Positions 33,140 to 42,412 of a stretch of DNA of 64,000 nucleotides are shown piece by piece. The notes under the pieces were generated by a model. The model made no database searches. It saw only the letters and a program-made list of their open reading frames with translations, and was not told the origin of the DNA. The translations under genes were made by a program, and so were the position numbers. Position 1 is the first letter of the stretch, and each line of letters begins with the position of its first letter. Source of the stretch: Bosea vestrisii (GTDB lineage: Bacteria > Pseudomonadota > Alphaproteobacteria > Rhizobiales > Beijerinckiaceae); contig NZ_CP126307.1 of the NCBI RefSeq assembly GCF_030144325.1, positions 3,038,001 to 3,102,000 on the forward strand, given 5' to 3'.

Positions 33140-34762
33140 TCAGCCCGGCCAGTACTGGTAGAGCCAGGTTTCGGTCAGCACCTTGTCGCCGCCGCGCAGG
33201 AAGCAGCGCATCTCGACCGGGTCGGTACCATCGACAGTAAGATCGAACTGCGCCCGCCAGTGGCCCGGCACGTCGTTCGGCACCGCCTCGGCGAAGGTGT
33301 AGGAAAACGAGCCGCGCGAGGCCGAGAGCACGACCTCGGGCTTGACCCCGAACGGGATGTCCTCGAGCGCCGGCCCCTTGAACTCGATCATGAACTTGCG
33401 CACGCCCTTGGGCCGCACCGTGCCAGGCTGGCCGCCATTGCCGAGCCTTGTCGCGACGACGCGGCCGAGCGCCGGAGGGAAAGGCTCATCCGCGAGCCAG
33501 TGCAGGCGATAGCGGAAGTTATAGGCGTTCCCGGCCTTGGCCGGGGCCTCCGGCACCCACATCGCCACGATGTTGTCGTGAATCTCGTCGTCGGTCGGGA
33601 TCTCGATCAGCTGGACCGCGCCCTTGCCCCATTGGCCGAGCGTCTCGATCCAGAGGCTCGGCCGGCGCTCATAGAAGACGCCATCGAGGTAGTGGCCGAT
33701 TTCGCGGTCGCGCTGCATCAGCCCGAAGCCGCGCGGGTTGTCGTCGACGAAGGACGAAGCGACGGTGCGCTGGGGATTGTTGAGCGGGCGCCAGGCGCGC
33801 TCGCCGCTGCCGGTCCAGAGCGCGAGCCCGTCGGAATCGTGCACCTCCGGCCGCCAGTCGACCATGGTCGTCTTGGCCGTCTCGGAATACCAGTACATCG
33901 AGGTCAGCGGCGCGATGCCGAGCCGCGCGACGTCCTTGCGCAGGTGCAGTTCCTGCTCGGTCTCCATGTCGACGCCCTTGCCGCGATGCATGCGGAAACG
34001 GAAGGCCCCCGCCACGCTCGGCCCCGAGAGCAGGGCATAGACGACGACATGCTCGGCCGCCTCACCGGGCGTCTCCAGCCAGACATGGGTGAAATCGGGG
34101 AATTCCTCCGGCCGGTCGCCGACCGCCGGATCGACGGCGAGGCCGCGGGCCGAGAGCCCGTACTGGTAGAGCTCGCCGATGGCGCGGAAATAGGAGGCGC
34201 CGAGGAAGGCGACCCAGTCGTTCTTCTGCCAGTCGAGCTTCTCGCCCTTGCGGCCGGGATGGCCGGAGCGGCTTTCCTGGAAGCGGAAGCCGGCGAAACC
34301 GGCGCCCGGCGGCAATTGCTTGGCCGGTGAATCGGCCGGCATCTCGAAATAGCTCTCGTCGTAGACGATCTCGCGCGACTTGCCGTCGTCGAGGACATGC
34401 ATGCGCACGGGCTTCTGGAAGTAGCGGCCGAGATGGAAGAAGGTCACCGGCCAGGGCGAGGGCCCGTTCGCCCAGAGCGCCAGTTCCGGCTTGAACTTGA
34501 TCTTGCCATGGGCATCGTAGTCGATCTTCTCGAGCACGTCCGGCTTGGGATTCGGCGGCGGCTCATAGGGTTTGCCGGCAAGGTCGCGAGCCCGCGCCTT
34601 CAGGCCGTCGAAGGAGAAGACTTCGGCCGTGCCGAGCTTCAACCCCTGCTGGGCCAGCGCCGGGCCGGAGAAGCCCGCTGCGGCGAGGGCGGCCGTGCCG
34701 GCGGCGCCTGCAAGCAATGTGCGGCGGTCGATCAGGGGCGTGGTCGGCTGTCGCGGCTGCAT
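33140..34762 (-). CDS. Periplasmic glucan biosynthesis protein (OpgG/OpgD family) with Tat signal
   Basis: A 540-residue MdoG-family protein. Glucan domain stretches include WANGPSPWPVTFFHLGRYFQKPV, YDESYF and RRPSLWIETLGQWGKG. ATG 34762 places the twin-arginine leader DRRTLLAGAAGTAALAAAG at the N terminus, suggesting folded export as in OpgD. These proteins shape osmoregulated periplasmic glucans. No opgH glucosyltransferase gene adjoins it. OpgD is somewhat favoured over OpgG by the leader. Confidence 0.88.
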   Translation of the reverse strand: MQPRQPTTPLIDRRTLLAGAAGTAALAAAGFSGPALAQQGLKLGTAEVFSFDGLKARARDLAGKPYEPPPNPKPDVLEKIDYDAHGKIKFKPELALWANGPSPWPVTFFHLGRYFQKPVRMHVLDDGKSREIVYDESYFEMPADSPAKQLPPGAGFAGFRFQESRSGHPGRKGEKLDWQKNDWVAFLGASYFRAIGELYQYGLSARGLAVDPAVGDRPEEFPDFTHVWLETPGEAAEHVVVYALLSGPSVAGAFRFRMHRGKGVDMETEQELHLRKDVARLGIAPLTSMYWYSETAKTTMVDWRPEVHDSDGLALWTGSGERAWRPLNNPQRTVASSFVDDNPRGFGLMQRDREIGHYLDGVFYERRPSLWIETLGQWGKGAVQLIEIPTDDEIHDNIVAMWVPEAPAKAGNAYNFRYRLHWLADEPFPPALGRVVATRLGNGGQPGTVRPKGVRKFMIEFKGPALEDIPFGVKPEVVLSASRGSFSYTFAEAVPNDVPGHWRAQFDLTVDGTDPVEMRCFLRGGDKVLTETWLYQYWPG

Positions 34763-34995
34763 CGGGCGGGGCGCTCCATCGGGAAAGGTCGGCTCGAAGA
34801 TGGTGTTTCCGGCTAGCCTGTCCAGCCGGCTAGGGCAATCTCCTGAGCTTCCTGGCGCCAGCAGGGCGGAAATCGCACGCAATCGCGGCACGAAAGGCTC
34901 CTAGAGCTTTGGAACAACTTTTCTTTCGCCCCGCGAACGGCCTACAACTAGGGAAAGTCCGGCCGTCCGAGCCGGACCATGCTTCGGGAGGAACC

Positions 34996-35964
34996 ATGAC
35001 GACGCTGCTCGCCGGCCGCCGCTTTGCCGGGCTCATGACTGCCGTGATCATCGCCGTGACGCCGGTCGCGGCCAAGGCACAGGACTTCATCAACGTCCTG
35101 ACCGGGGGCACCTCCGGCGTCTATTATCCGATGGGCGTCGCGCTCTCGAAGATCTATGGCGACAAGATCGCCAACACCCGCCCCTCGGTGCAGGCGACCA
35201 AGGCCTCGGTCGAGAACCTCGTCCTGCTGCAGCAAGGCCGTGGCGAGATCGCCTTCACCCTCGGCGACTCGCTCGACGCCGCCTGGAAGGGCGACGAGGA
35301 GGCCGGATTCAAGACGCCGTTGAAGAAGCTGCGCGGCATCACCGCGATCTATCCGAACTATGTCCAGATCGTCGCCTCGAAGGAGAGCGGCATCAAGACG
35401 CTGGCCGATCTCAAAGGCAAGCGCCTCTCGGTCGGCGCGCCGAAATCCGGCACCGAGCTCAACGCCCGCGCCATCCTTACTGCCGCCGGCCTGTCCTACA
35501 AGGATCTCGGCAAGATCGAGTACCTGCCCTTCGCCGAGTCGGTCGAGCTGATGAAAAACCGCCAGCTCGACGCCACCCTGCAATCGGCCGGCCTCGGCGT
35601 CGCCTCGATCCGCGATCTCGCAGCTTCCGTCGAGATCGTCGTCGTCGAGGTGCCCAAGGCGGTGATCGACAAGGCCGGCCCGCCCTTCATCAGCACGCCG
35701 ATCCCGGCCAACACCTATGGCGGCCAGACCACCGACGTGAACACCGCAGCGGTGGTCAACTACCTCGTCACCCATGACGGCGTGAAGGAGGAACTGGTCT
35801 ACCAGATGACCAAGAACATCTTCGAGAATCTCGGCGAACTCGGCTCGTCGCATTCGGCCGGCAAATCGATCAAGCTCGAGAACGCGCTCGACGGCATGCC
35901 GGTGCCGCTGCATCCGGGCGCCGCGCGCTATCTCAAGGAAAAGGGCCTGAAGGTCGGGTCGTAG
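34996..35964 (+). CDS. TAXI-family TRAP transporter binding protein
   Basis: A 322-residue periplasmic protein. The signal peptide ends near AAKAQ, and the mature chain begins with the TAXI hallmark FINVLTGGTSGVYYPMGVAL. Later LADLKGKRLSVGAPKSGTELNAR is typical. GGGAGGA precedes ATG 34996. It binds an organic anion for the fused permease downstream; members of the family take glutamate or other acids, but the ligand is unknown. Confidence 0.92.
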   Translation: MTTLLAGRRFAGLMTAVIIAVTPVAAKAQDFINVLTGGTSGVYYPMGVALSKIYGDKIANTRPSVQATKASVENLVLLQQGRGEIAFTLGDSLDAAWKGDEEAGFKTPLKKLRGITAIYPNYVQIVASKESGIKTLADLKGKRLSVGAPKSGTELNARAILTAAGLSYKDLGKIEYLPFAESVELMKNRQLDATLQSAGLGVASIRDLAASVEIVVVEVPKAVIDKAGPPFISTPIPANTYGGQTTDVNTAAVVNYLVTHDGVKEELVYQMTKNIFENLGELGSSHSAGKSIKLENALDGMPVPLHPGAARYLKEKGLKVGS

Positions 35965-35967
35965 GGC

Positions 35968-36046
35968 GTCATTCTCGGGCTCGACCCGAGAATCTCATGA
36001 CCAGCTAGCTGGTTTCCAAGATGCTCGGGTCAAGTCCGAGCATGAC
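35968..36046. repeat. Bipartite GTCAT...ATGAC hairpin repeat, copy 3 (short form)
   Basis: Hairpins TTCTCGGG...CCCGAGAA and TGCTCGG...CCGAGCA lie between GTCAT and ATGAC, in reversed order compared with the copies at 21218 and 63368. The centre holds the perfect 12-base palindrome CCAGCTAGCTGG (36001-36012). It sits between the binding-protein and permease genes of one transporter. Confidence 0.8.
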
Positions 36047-36079
36047 GGCGGTTGGTTTTTGGCGACGGGCGGGCAGGCG

Positions 36080-38239
36080 ATGGCGCAGCAGACCACAGTG
36101 GCGGGGGCCGATACCGACCGGCTGCACGAGCTCTCCGGCGCGAGCGGCGCGCCGATCGAGAACGAGGCGCTCGATAATTTCGAGCACGGCTTCCCACCCG
36201 GCTTCGGCCCCGGCAAATGGGGCCTGCTCGCCTATGCCGTGGCGCTCGCCTTCGCCTCATTCCAGATCCTGATCTCGGCCTGGCACTTCCTGCCGAGCCA
36301 GGCGGTGCGCGGCGTCCATGTCGGCTTCCTGCTGCTGCTCTCCTTCGGCCTCGTCGCCAATTTCAAGGCCAAGACCGAGGCCGGCCGCTGGCTCGGCTGG
36401 GCCATCGGCCTGCTCGGCTTTCTGATCGGCCTCTACCAGCTGATCTTCTATGCCGACCTGATCCTGCGTGACGGCGACCCGACCACGCTCGACCTCGTGG
36501 TCGGCAGCCTGCTCGCCATTCTCGTCTTCGAGGCTGCCAGGCGGCTGATGGGCAATGCCCTGCCGATCATGTGCGGCGTCTGCCTGCTCTACTGGTTCTT
36601 CGGCCAATACCTGCCCTCGCCCTTCAACCATCGCGGCTACGGCTTCGACCAGATCATCGGCCATCTCTCCTTCGGCACCGAAGGGCTCTACGGCGTGCCG
36701 ACCTATGTCTCGGCGACCTACATCTTCCTGTTCATCGTCTTCGGCGCCTTCCTCGAGAAGGCCGGGATGATCCATCTCTTCAACGACGTCTCGCTCGGCC
36801 TGTTCGGCGGCGCCCGCGGCGGCCCGGCCAAGGTCGCGGTCTTCTCGTCGGGGATGATGGGAATGATCTCGGGCTCCGGCGTCGCCAATGTCGTCACCGT
36901 CGGCCAGTTCACGATTCCGCTGATGATCAAGTTTGGCTACCGGCGCGCCTTCGCCGCCGGCGTCGAGGCGACCGCCTCGATGGGCGGCCAGATCATGCCG
37001 CCAGTGATGGGCGCCGCCGCCTTCATCATGGCCGAGACGCTCGGCGTCGACTATTCCGAGATCGTCAAGGCGGCCGCGATCCCGGCCGTGCTCTATTTCG
37101 CCTCGGCCTTCTGGATGGTGCATCTGGAAGCCGGCAAGCACGGCCTCAAGGGCATCGAGCGCGCTTTGCTGCCGAGCCCGCTGAAAGCGCTGCGCGAACG
37201 CTGGTATCTGGCGCTGCCGCTCGCCGTGCTCGTCTTCATGCTGTTCCACGGCTTCACGCCGCTGTTCGCCGGCACGATCGGGCTCGCGCTCACCGTCGGT
37301 CTCTTGCTCGGCGCCGGCATCGCCCTCGGCTTCAAGACGACGACGCTGCGCGTGATCTTCTGGATCGGCCTCGGGCTGATCGCCGGGGTGCTATTGCGCG
37401 AGGGCATGGACGTCCGCGTCGTCGCCGGCCTCATCCTGGCACTCGTCCTGCTCAACGCCCTCACCATCGGCGGCCGGGCGACGCTCGCCATCTGCCGCGA
37501 CGCGCTTGCCGACGCCGCCAAGACGGCGCTGCCGGTCGGCATCGCCTGCGCTATCGTCGGCACCATCATCGGCCTGATGACCCAGACCGGCATCGGCACC
37601 ACCTTCGGCGCCTGGATCATCGGGCTCGGCAAGACCAGCCTGTTCCTGGCGCTGGTCCTGACCATGATCCTCTCGATCCTGCTCGGCACCGGCATCCCGA
37701 CGATCCCGACCTACATCATCGTCGCGGCGCTCGCCGCCCCGGCGCTGGAAAAGCTCGGCGTGCCGCTGATCGTCAGCCACATGTTCGCGTTCTACTACGG
37801 CATCATGGCCGACCTCTCGCCGCCGGTGGCGCTGGCGGCCTTGGCGGCTGCGCCGATCGCCAAGGAGAACCCTGACAAGATCGGTTGGGAGGCGATGCGC
37901 GTCGCGCTCGCCGGCTACGTCATCCCCTTCATCGCGGTCTATTCGCCGGCACTGATGCTGCAGCCGGGCGATGCGATGAGCGCGACAATCGGCTTCTGGC
38001 CGTCCGTGGTCTACGCTGTGATCAAGGCGAGCATCGCCATCGCCCTGTTCGGCATGGTCGCGATCGGCTTCCTGTTCGGGCGCCTGACCATGATCGAACG
38101 CGTGCTCTGCTTTGCCGCCGCAGTCTTCCTGTTCGGCGAATTCCCCTATAGCGACCCGCTCGGCTACGCCCTCGCCGCCGCAATCGTCGCCCGCCATTGG
38201 TGGGCCAATCGCCCCGACGGGTTGGAAAAGCCGGCGTGA
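36080..38239 (+). CDS. TRAP transporter fused permease (4TM plus 12TM)
   Basis: A 719-residue membrane protein joining the small (DctQ-like) and large (DctM-like) TRAP permease parts, as usual in TAXI systems. Landmarks are MISGSGVANVVTVGQFTIPLM near residue 270, PPVMGAAAFIMAE and the late GIPTIPTYIIVAALAAPAL. Import is driven by an ion gradient. ATG 36080 is preferred over TTG 36059. Its stop overlaps the next start (GTGA). Confidence 0.93.
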   Translation: MAQQTTVAGADTDRLHELSGASGAPIENEALDNFEHGFPPGFGPGKWGLLAYAVALAFASFQILISAWHFLPSQAVRGVHVGFLLLLSFGLVANFKAKTEAGRWLGWAIGLLGFLIGLYQLIFYADLILRDGDPTTLDLVVGSLLAILVFEAARRLMGNALPIMCGVCLLYWFFGQYLPSPFNHRGYGFDQIIGHLSFGTEGLYGVPTYVSATYIFLFIVFGAFLEKAGMIHLFNDVSLGLFGGARGGPAKVAVFSSGMMGMISGSGVANVVTVGQFTIPLMIKFGYRRAFAAGVEATASMGGQIMPPVMGAAAFIMAETLGVDYSEIVKAAAIPAVLYFASAFWMVHLEAGKHGLKGIERALLPSPLKALRERWYLALPLAVLVFMLFHGFTPLFAGTIGLALTVGLLLGAGIALGFKTTTLRVIFWIGLGLIAGVLLREGMDVRVVAGLILALVLLNALTIGGRATLAICRDALADAAKTALPVGIACAIVGTIIGLMTQTGIGTTFGAWIIGLGKTSLFLALVLTMILSILLGTGIPTIPTYIIVAALAAPALEKLGVPLIVSHMFAFYYGIMADLSPPVALAALAAAPIAKENPDKIGWEAMRVALAGYVIPFIAVYSPALMLQPGDAMSATIGFWPSVVYAVIKASIAIALFGMVAIGFLFGRLTMIERVLCFAAAVFLFGEFPYSDPLGYALAAAIVARHWWANRPDGLEKPA

Positions 38240-38598
38240 TCTGCCTCGCCGCCGGTGCGCTCGTGGTTTCGCTCGACGCAAGCGAGATCACGCTGTCCTG
38301 GCGGCATTCGGTGCAGAAATCGCTGTGGGAGGAGCTTTGGCGGCAAGGCCCGAAAGGCCTCGTCCTCGAAGAGGCCCGCATCCAGGGCTCCGGCGCCGGC
38401 ATGGATCCGCCTGATGGCGCAAAGCTCGTCGACGGCTTCTGGCGCTGGAAACCGAACCTGCCTGCCCTGCCGGAAGTGGTGATGCGCCGCTCCGGCGCCA
38501 CCGCCGATTGGCAAGTCTGCGTGGAAAACCGCTGCCGGTCGCTCGATGAATTGCTGCCGGCCGAGGCCGATCCGGTGGTGATGCGACCCTGCGGCTGA
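38236..38598 (+). CDS. DUF1850 protein of the TAXI-TRAP operon
   Basis: A 120-residue protein with a short hydrophobic N terminus (ICLAAGALVVSL). The stretch ITLSWRHSVQKSLWEELW and two cysteines in WQVCVENRC are typical of DUF1850, which commonly accompanies TAXI-TRAP transporters. GTG 38236 overlaps the permease stop, giving coupled translation. It is probably an exported accessory subunit; its precise job is not known. Confidence 0.85.
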   Translation: MICLAAGALVVSLDASEITLSWRHSVQKSLWEELWRQGPKGLVLEEARIQGSGAGMDPPDGAKLVDGFWRWKPNLPALPEVVMRRSGATADWQVCVENRCRSLDELLPAEADPVVMRPCG

Positions 38599-38600
38599 AC

Positions 38601-38840
38601 TCAGCCGCGCTGGGTCAGACGCTCGATCTTCACGACGCGGCGCATGAAGTTCACCAGGCCATAGGCGGCGAGCACCGAGAACAGCCCCATCAGCACATAG
38701 GCGACGATGGGCCCGAGCTCGAACAGGCCGGCCAGCGCCCAGCCGGACGCCAGCGCGACGCCGAAGATCTCGACCGCGATCAGGATGGCGAGCGAGACCA
38801 CCATGATCACGTTGCGCCAATTGGTGCGGCCAGCCGCCAT
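38601..38840 (-). CDS. Hypothetical two-helix membrane protein
   Basis: A 79-residue protein with two membrane segments (NVIMVVSLAILIAVEIFGVALA and LGPIVAYVLMGLFSVLAAYGL) and a basic C terminus. ATG 38861 and 38894 are in-frame alternatives that only lengthen the N terminus. It is convergent with the DUF1850 gene, leaving two bases, and divergent from the next gene. Function is unknown. Confidence 0.6.
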   Translation of the reverse strand: MAAGRTNWRNVIMVVSLAILIAVEIFGVALASGWALAGLFELGPIVAYVLMGLFSVLAAYGLVNFMRRVVKIERLTQRG

Positions 38841-38920
38841 GCTTTTACCCTCGGAACCCATGCACGGACCGCCTAGCCTAGCCGGCGGCGGCATGCAACA
38901 AAATCGCGCCTTCCGGCAAA

Positions 38921-40543
38921 ATGGTCACGCCTGCCCCGAACGAAAAGAACCTGATGCCCGATTCTCCTGTTTTCAGCTCGGCCGCCGTTGCGGCGCCCCA
39001 TCGCTTCGCCTCGGAAGCCGGGCGCGCCATCCTCGCCGAGGGCGGCAATGCGATCGAGGCGATGGTCGCCATGGCTGCGACCATCGCGGTCGTCTATCCC
39101 CACATGAACGCGATCGGCGGCGACGGCTTCTGGCTTGTGCATGAGCCCGGCGGCAAGGTCCACGCCATCGAGGCCTGCGGTCCGGCAGGGAGCCTCGCCA
39201 CGATCGAGCGCTATCGCGAGAAGGGCCATGACACGCTGCCGGCGCGCGGCCCGGATGCGGCGATCACCGTCGCCGGCGCGATCGGCGGCTGGCAGGCGGC
39301 GCTCGCTTTGTCCGCCAGCCTCGGCGGCAGGCTGCCGCTGAAGGACCTGCTCGCCGACGCCATCCGCCATTGTGCCGAGGGCTACGATATCTCCGACTCC
39401 GAACTGCGCACCTGGCCGCAGGAGGTCGACGCGGTGAAGGCCGCGCCCGGCTTCAGCGAGTTCTTCTGGCCGGGCGGAGAACGGCCCAAGGCCGGCGACC
39501 GGCGCAAACCCACCGCGCTCGGCGCGACGCTGGAGCAGCTCGTCCATGCCGGGCTCGACGATTTCTATCGCGGTGACATCGGCCGCGAGCTTGCCGAGGA
39601 CCTCGGGCGTCTCGGCGCGCCCATCACCCGCGCCGATCTCGAAGCCTTCCGCGCCCGGCCTGTCCAGGCGCTGTCGCTGAAGCTGCCGGGCCTCACGGTC
39701 TACAATTTCCCGCCGCCGACGCAGGGCCTCACCGCCCTGATGATCCTTGGTATCTTCGAAAGGCTCGGTGTCACCCGTCCGGAGAGCTTCGACCACCATC
39801 ACGGCCTCGTCGAGGCGGTGAAGCGCGCGCTCGCCATCCGCGACAAGGTCGTCACCGACCCGGCCTTCATGACGGTCGATCCGGCAAGCCTCCTGACCGA
39901 CACCGCTCTGGAACGCGAAGCCGCGAAGATCGACCGCAAGCGCGCCGCGAGCTGGCCGTTCCGGCCCGGCGAGGGCGACACGATCTGGATGGGCGCGATC
40001 GACGGCTCCGGCCTCGCGGTGTCCTATATCCAGTCGCTCTACTGGGAATACGGCTCCGGCTGCATCCTGCCCAAGACCGGCGTCAACTGGCAGAACCGCG
40101 GCGTCTCCTTCTCGCTGGACGCCAAGGCGCTGAATCCGCTGGCTCCCGGCCGCAAGCCCTTCCATACGCTCAACCCGCCGCTCGCCCGCTTCGACGATGG
40201 CCGCATCGTCAGCTACGGCGCGATGGGCGGCGACGGTCAGCCGCAATTCCAGGCGCAGATCCTGTCGCGCTATCGCTTTGGCCAGGGCCTCGCCGACGCC
40301 GTCGATGCGCCGCGCTGGCTGTTCGGCCGCACCTGGGGCGCCGGCTCGATCTCGCTCAAGCTGGAGAACCGCTTCGACCCGATGCTGCTGGCCAGGCTCA
40401 CCGCAGCCGGGCACCCGGTCGAGGAATACAGCGAGGCCTATTCCGACCAGTTCGGCCATGCCGGCATGCTGGTGAAGCACCAGAAGGGCCATGTCGAGGC
40501 GACGCATGATCCGCGCTCGGACGGCGACGCCCGCGGCATCTGA
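38921..40543 (+). CDS. Gamma-glutamyltransferase-family hydrolase (HpxW-like)
   Basis: A 540-residue Ntn-hydrolase precursor. The expected autocleavage threonine is present as T354 in EGDTIWMGAID, so the protein probably splits into two chains there. The N-terminal part (FASEAGRAILAEGGNAIEAMVAMA) is typical. No signal peptide is seen, which fits cytoplasmic members such as oxamate amidohydrolase HpxW better than periplasmic Ggt. ATG 38954 is an alternative start. It precedes an amidase gene by 26 bases. Confidence 0.82.
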   Translation: MVTPAPNEKNLMPDSPVFSSAAVAAPHRFASEAGRAILAEGGNAIEAMVAMAATIAVVYPHMNAIGGDGFWLVHEPGGKVHAIEACGPAGSLATIERYREKGHDTLPARGPDAAITVAGAIGGWQAALALSASLGGRLPLKDLLADAIRHCAEGYDISDSELRTWPQEVDAVKAAPGFSEFFWPGGERPKAGDRRKPTALGATLEQLVHAGLDDFYRGDIGRELAEDLGRLGAPITRADLEAFRARPVQALSLKLPGLTVYNFPPPTQGLTALMILGIFERLGVTRPESFDHHHGLVEAVKRALAIRDKVVTDPAFMTVDPASLLTDTALEREAAKIDRKRAASWPFRPGEGDTIWMGAIDGSGLAVSYIQSLYWEYGSGCILPKTGVNWQNRGVSFSLDAKALNPLAPGRKPFHTLNPPLARFDDGRIVSYGAMGGDGQPQFQAQILSRYRFGQGLADAVDAPRWLFGRTWGAGSISLKLENRFDPMLLARLTAAGHPVEEYSEAYSDQFGHAGMLVKHQKGHVEATHDPRSDGDARGI

Positions 40544-40569
40544 TTGAGATCTGGGGGATCTGAGAACAC

Positions 40570-41766
40570 ATGATCGAGAACGACCCGTTTCGCTGCTTCG
40601 TGCCGTATCCGCAAGCGCCGGTGAAACACGCCTCGTCCGGCCCGCTCGCCGGGCTGACGCTCGCGGTCAAGGACCTGTTCGACGTCAAGGGCTATCCGAC
40701 CGGCGCGGGCTCGCCGATCGTGCTGGCGCTCTCGGGGATCAAGACCAAGACGGCGCCGATCGTGAAGGCCTTCCTGGAGGCCGGAGCCCGTTTCGTCGGC
40801 AAGACCCATACCGACGAGCTCGCTTTTTCGCTCAACGGCAAGAACGCCCATTTCGGCTCGCCCGTAAATCCGGCGGCGCCGGATCGGATCACCGGCGGCT
40901 CGTCCTCCGGCTCGATGGCAGCGGTCGCCGGAAGGCTCGCCGATATCGGCCTCGGCTCCGACACTGGCGGCTCGGTTCGGGCGCCGGCGAGCTATGGCGG
41001 CCTGTTCGGCATCCGCCCGACCCACGGCCGCCTCTCGCTGAAGCGGGCCTGGCCGCTGGCGGAGAGTCTCGACACCGCCGGCTTCTTCGCCCGGGATGGC
41101 GAGGTCTTCGCCCGCGCCGCCAATGTGGTGCTCGGCAAGGACCGGCTGACGCTGCCGGAAACGCCTCGCCTCCTCCTCGCCGACGACCTCTTCGCCCAGG
41201 CCGTGCCCGAGGCCGAGCGCATCCTGCGCAATGTCGTGCAGCGCATCGTGCCGATCCTCGGCCAGCCCGAGACAGTGCGCGCCGTCAGTGACATGGACGC
41301 GCTCTACTGGGCCTTCCGCTGGATCCAGGGGCGCGAGGCCTGGCAGGCGGATGGCGCGATGATCGAGCGCCATGCGCCACCGCTCGGCCCCGGCGTCGCC
41401 GAGCGCTTCGCCTTCGGCAAGGCAGTCAGCGATGCGGAGGTCGCGCGCGGCGACAGCGTGCGCAAGGCTTTCCGGGCGAAGCTCGCCAAGCTGCTCGGCA
41501 AGGACGGCGTGCTGATGCTGCCGACGGTGCCGGACGTCGCGCCCCTGATCGGCGCCGGCGAACCCGAGCTCGAGGATTTCCGCAACCGTGCCCTGCGCCT
41601 GCTCTGTCTTGCGGGCCTGTCGGGCTTCCCGCAGATTTCGATTCCCGTCGCCCATCGCGACGACGCACCGCTGGGCTTGTCGGTGATCGGGCCGAAGGGC
41701 TCGGACAAGTCGCTCGTCGCCTTCGCGGTGAAGTTCGAGCGGGCGGCGCGGATCAGGCTGGCATGA
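40570..41766 (+). CDS. Amidase signature family protein
   Basis: A 398-residue amidase with the Ser-cisSer-Lys triad visible: K34 in AVKDLFD, S111 in TGGSSSGS and nucleophile S135 in GSDTGGSVRAPAS. It would hydrolyse amides made by the nitrile hydratase encoded 14 bases downstream, giving the acid and ammonia. It is shorter than GatA and lies with no gatB or gatC. Plant AMI1-like and indoleacetamide hydrolases are related. Confidence 0.92.
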   Translation: MIENDPFRCFVPYPQAPVKHASSGPLAGLTLAVKDLFDVKGYPTGAGSPIVLALSGIKTKTAPIVKAFLEAGARFVGKTHTDELAFSLNGKNAHFGSPVNPAAPDRITGGSSSGSMAAVAGRLADIGLGSDTGGSVRAPASYGGLFGIRPTHGRLSLKRAWPLAESLDTAGFFARDGEVFARAANVVLGKDRLTLPETPRLLLADDLFAQAVPEAERILRNVVQRIVPILGQPETVRAVSDMDALYWAFRWIQGREAWQADGAMIERHAPPLGPGVAERFAFGKAVSDAEVARGDSVRKAFRAKLAKLLGKDGVLMLPTVPDVAPLIGAGEPELEDFRNRALRLLCLAGLSGFPQISIPVAHRDDAPLGLSVIGPKGSDKSLVAFAVKFERAARIRLA

Positions 41767-41779
41767 CGAGGAGGGTCCG

Positions 41780-42412
41780 ATGAGCGGCCACGACCATCAC
41801 CACCATCATGACCACGAGCACGACAACCACTTCACCCCGATCGAGGCGCGGGTGAAGGCGCTGGAATCGCTAATGGTCGAGAAGGGCTATGTCGACCCCA
41901 GCGCGCTCGACGCAATCATCGACACCTATGAGACCAAGATCGGCCCGCGCAACGGCGCCCGCGTCGTGGCGAAAGCCTGGAGCGATCCGGCCTATGCCGC
42001 GCGCCTGAAGGCGGACGGCACCGCCGCCGTCGCCGAGCTCGGCTATGGCGGGCGCGGCGGCGAGCACATCGTCGTCTGCTTCAACACACCCGAGGAGCAC
42101 AACCTCATCGTCTGCACCCTGTGCTCCTGCTATCCGTGGCCGGTGCTGGGACTGCCGCCGGTCTGGTATAAATCGCCGCCCTATCGCGCCAAGGCGGTGA
42201 TCGACCCGCGCGGCACCCTAGCCGATTTCGGCGTGAGCCTGCCGGCAGGCCAGCGCATCCGCGTCTGGGATTCGACCGCCGAGACCCGCTTCATCGTTAT
42301 CCCCATGCGGCCTGAAGGCACCGAAGGCTGGAGCGAGGACGAGCTGGCAGCGATCGTCAGCCGCGACTCGATGATCGGCGTCGGCCTGCCCTCCCCGGAG
42401 GATCGGCCATGA
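41780..42412 (+). CDS. nthA: Nitrile hydratase alpha subunit, cobalt type
   Basis: A 210-residue subunit that hydrates nitriles to amides. The metal loop VCTLCSC (C112, C115, S116, C117) has Thr at 113, the cobalt-type form; iron enzymes have Ser there. The N terminus MSGHDHHHHHDHEHDNH contains ten histidines or so and may bind metal. It overlaps nthB by four bases, so both subunits are made together. Confidence 0.95.
   Translation: MSGHDHHHHHDHEHDNHFTPIEARVKALESLMVEKGYVDPSALDAIIDTYETKIGPRNGARVVAKAWSDPAYAARLKADGTAAVAELGYGGRGGEHIVVCFNTPEEHNLIVCTLCSCYPWPVLGLPPVWYKSPPYRAKAVIDPRGTLADFGVSLPAGQRIRVWDSTAETRFIVIPMRPEGTEGWSEDELAAIVSRDSMIGVGLPSPEDRP

Noticed and set aside
33260..34330. 356-residue plus-strand frame opposite the glucan gene
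   Set aside because: It is an antisense shadow, rich in Arg, Ala and Glu without motifs; the minus-strand protein is a clear MdoG-family member.
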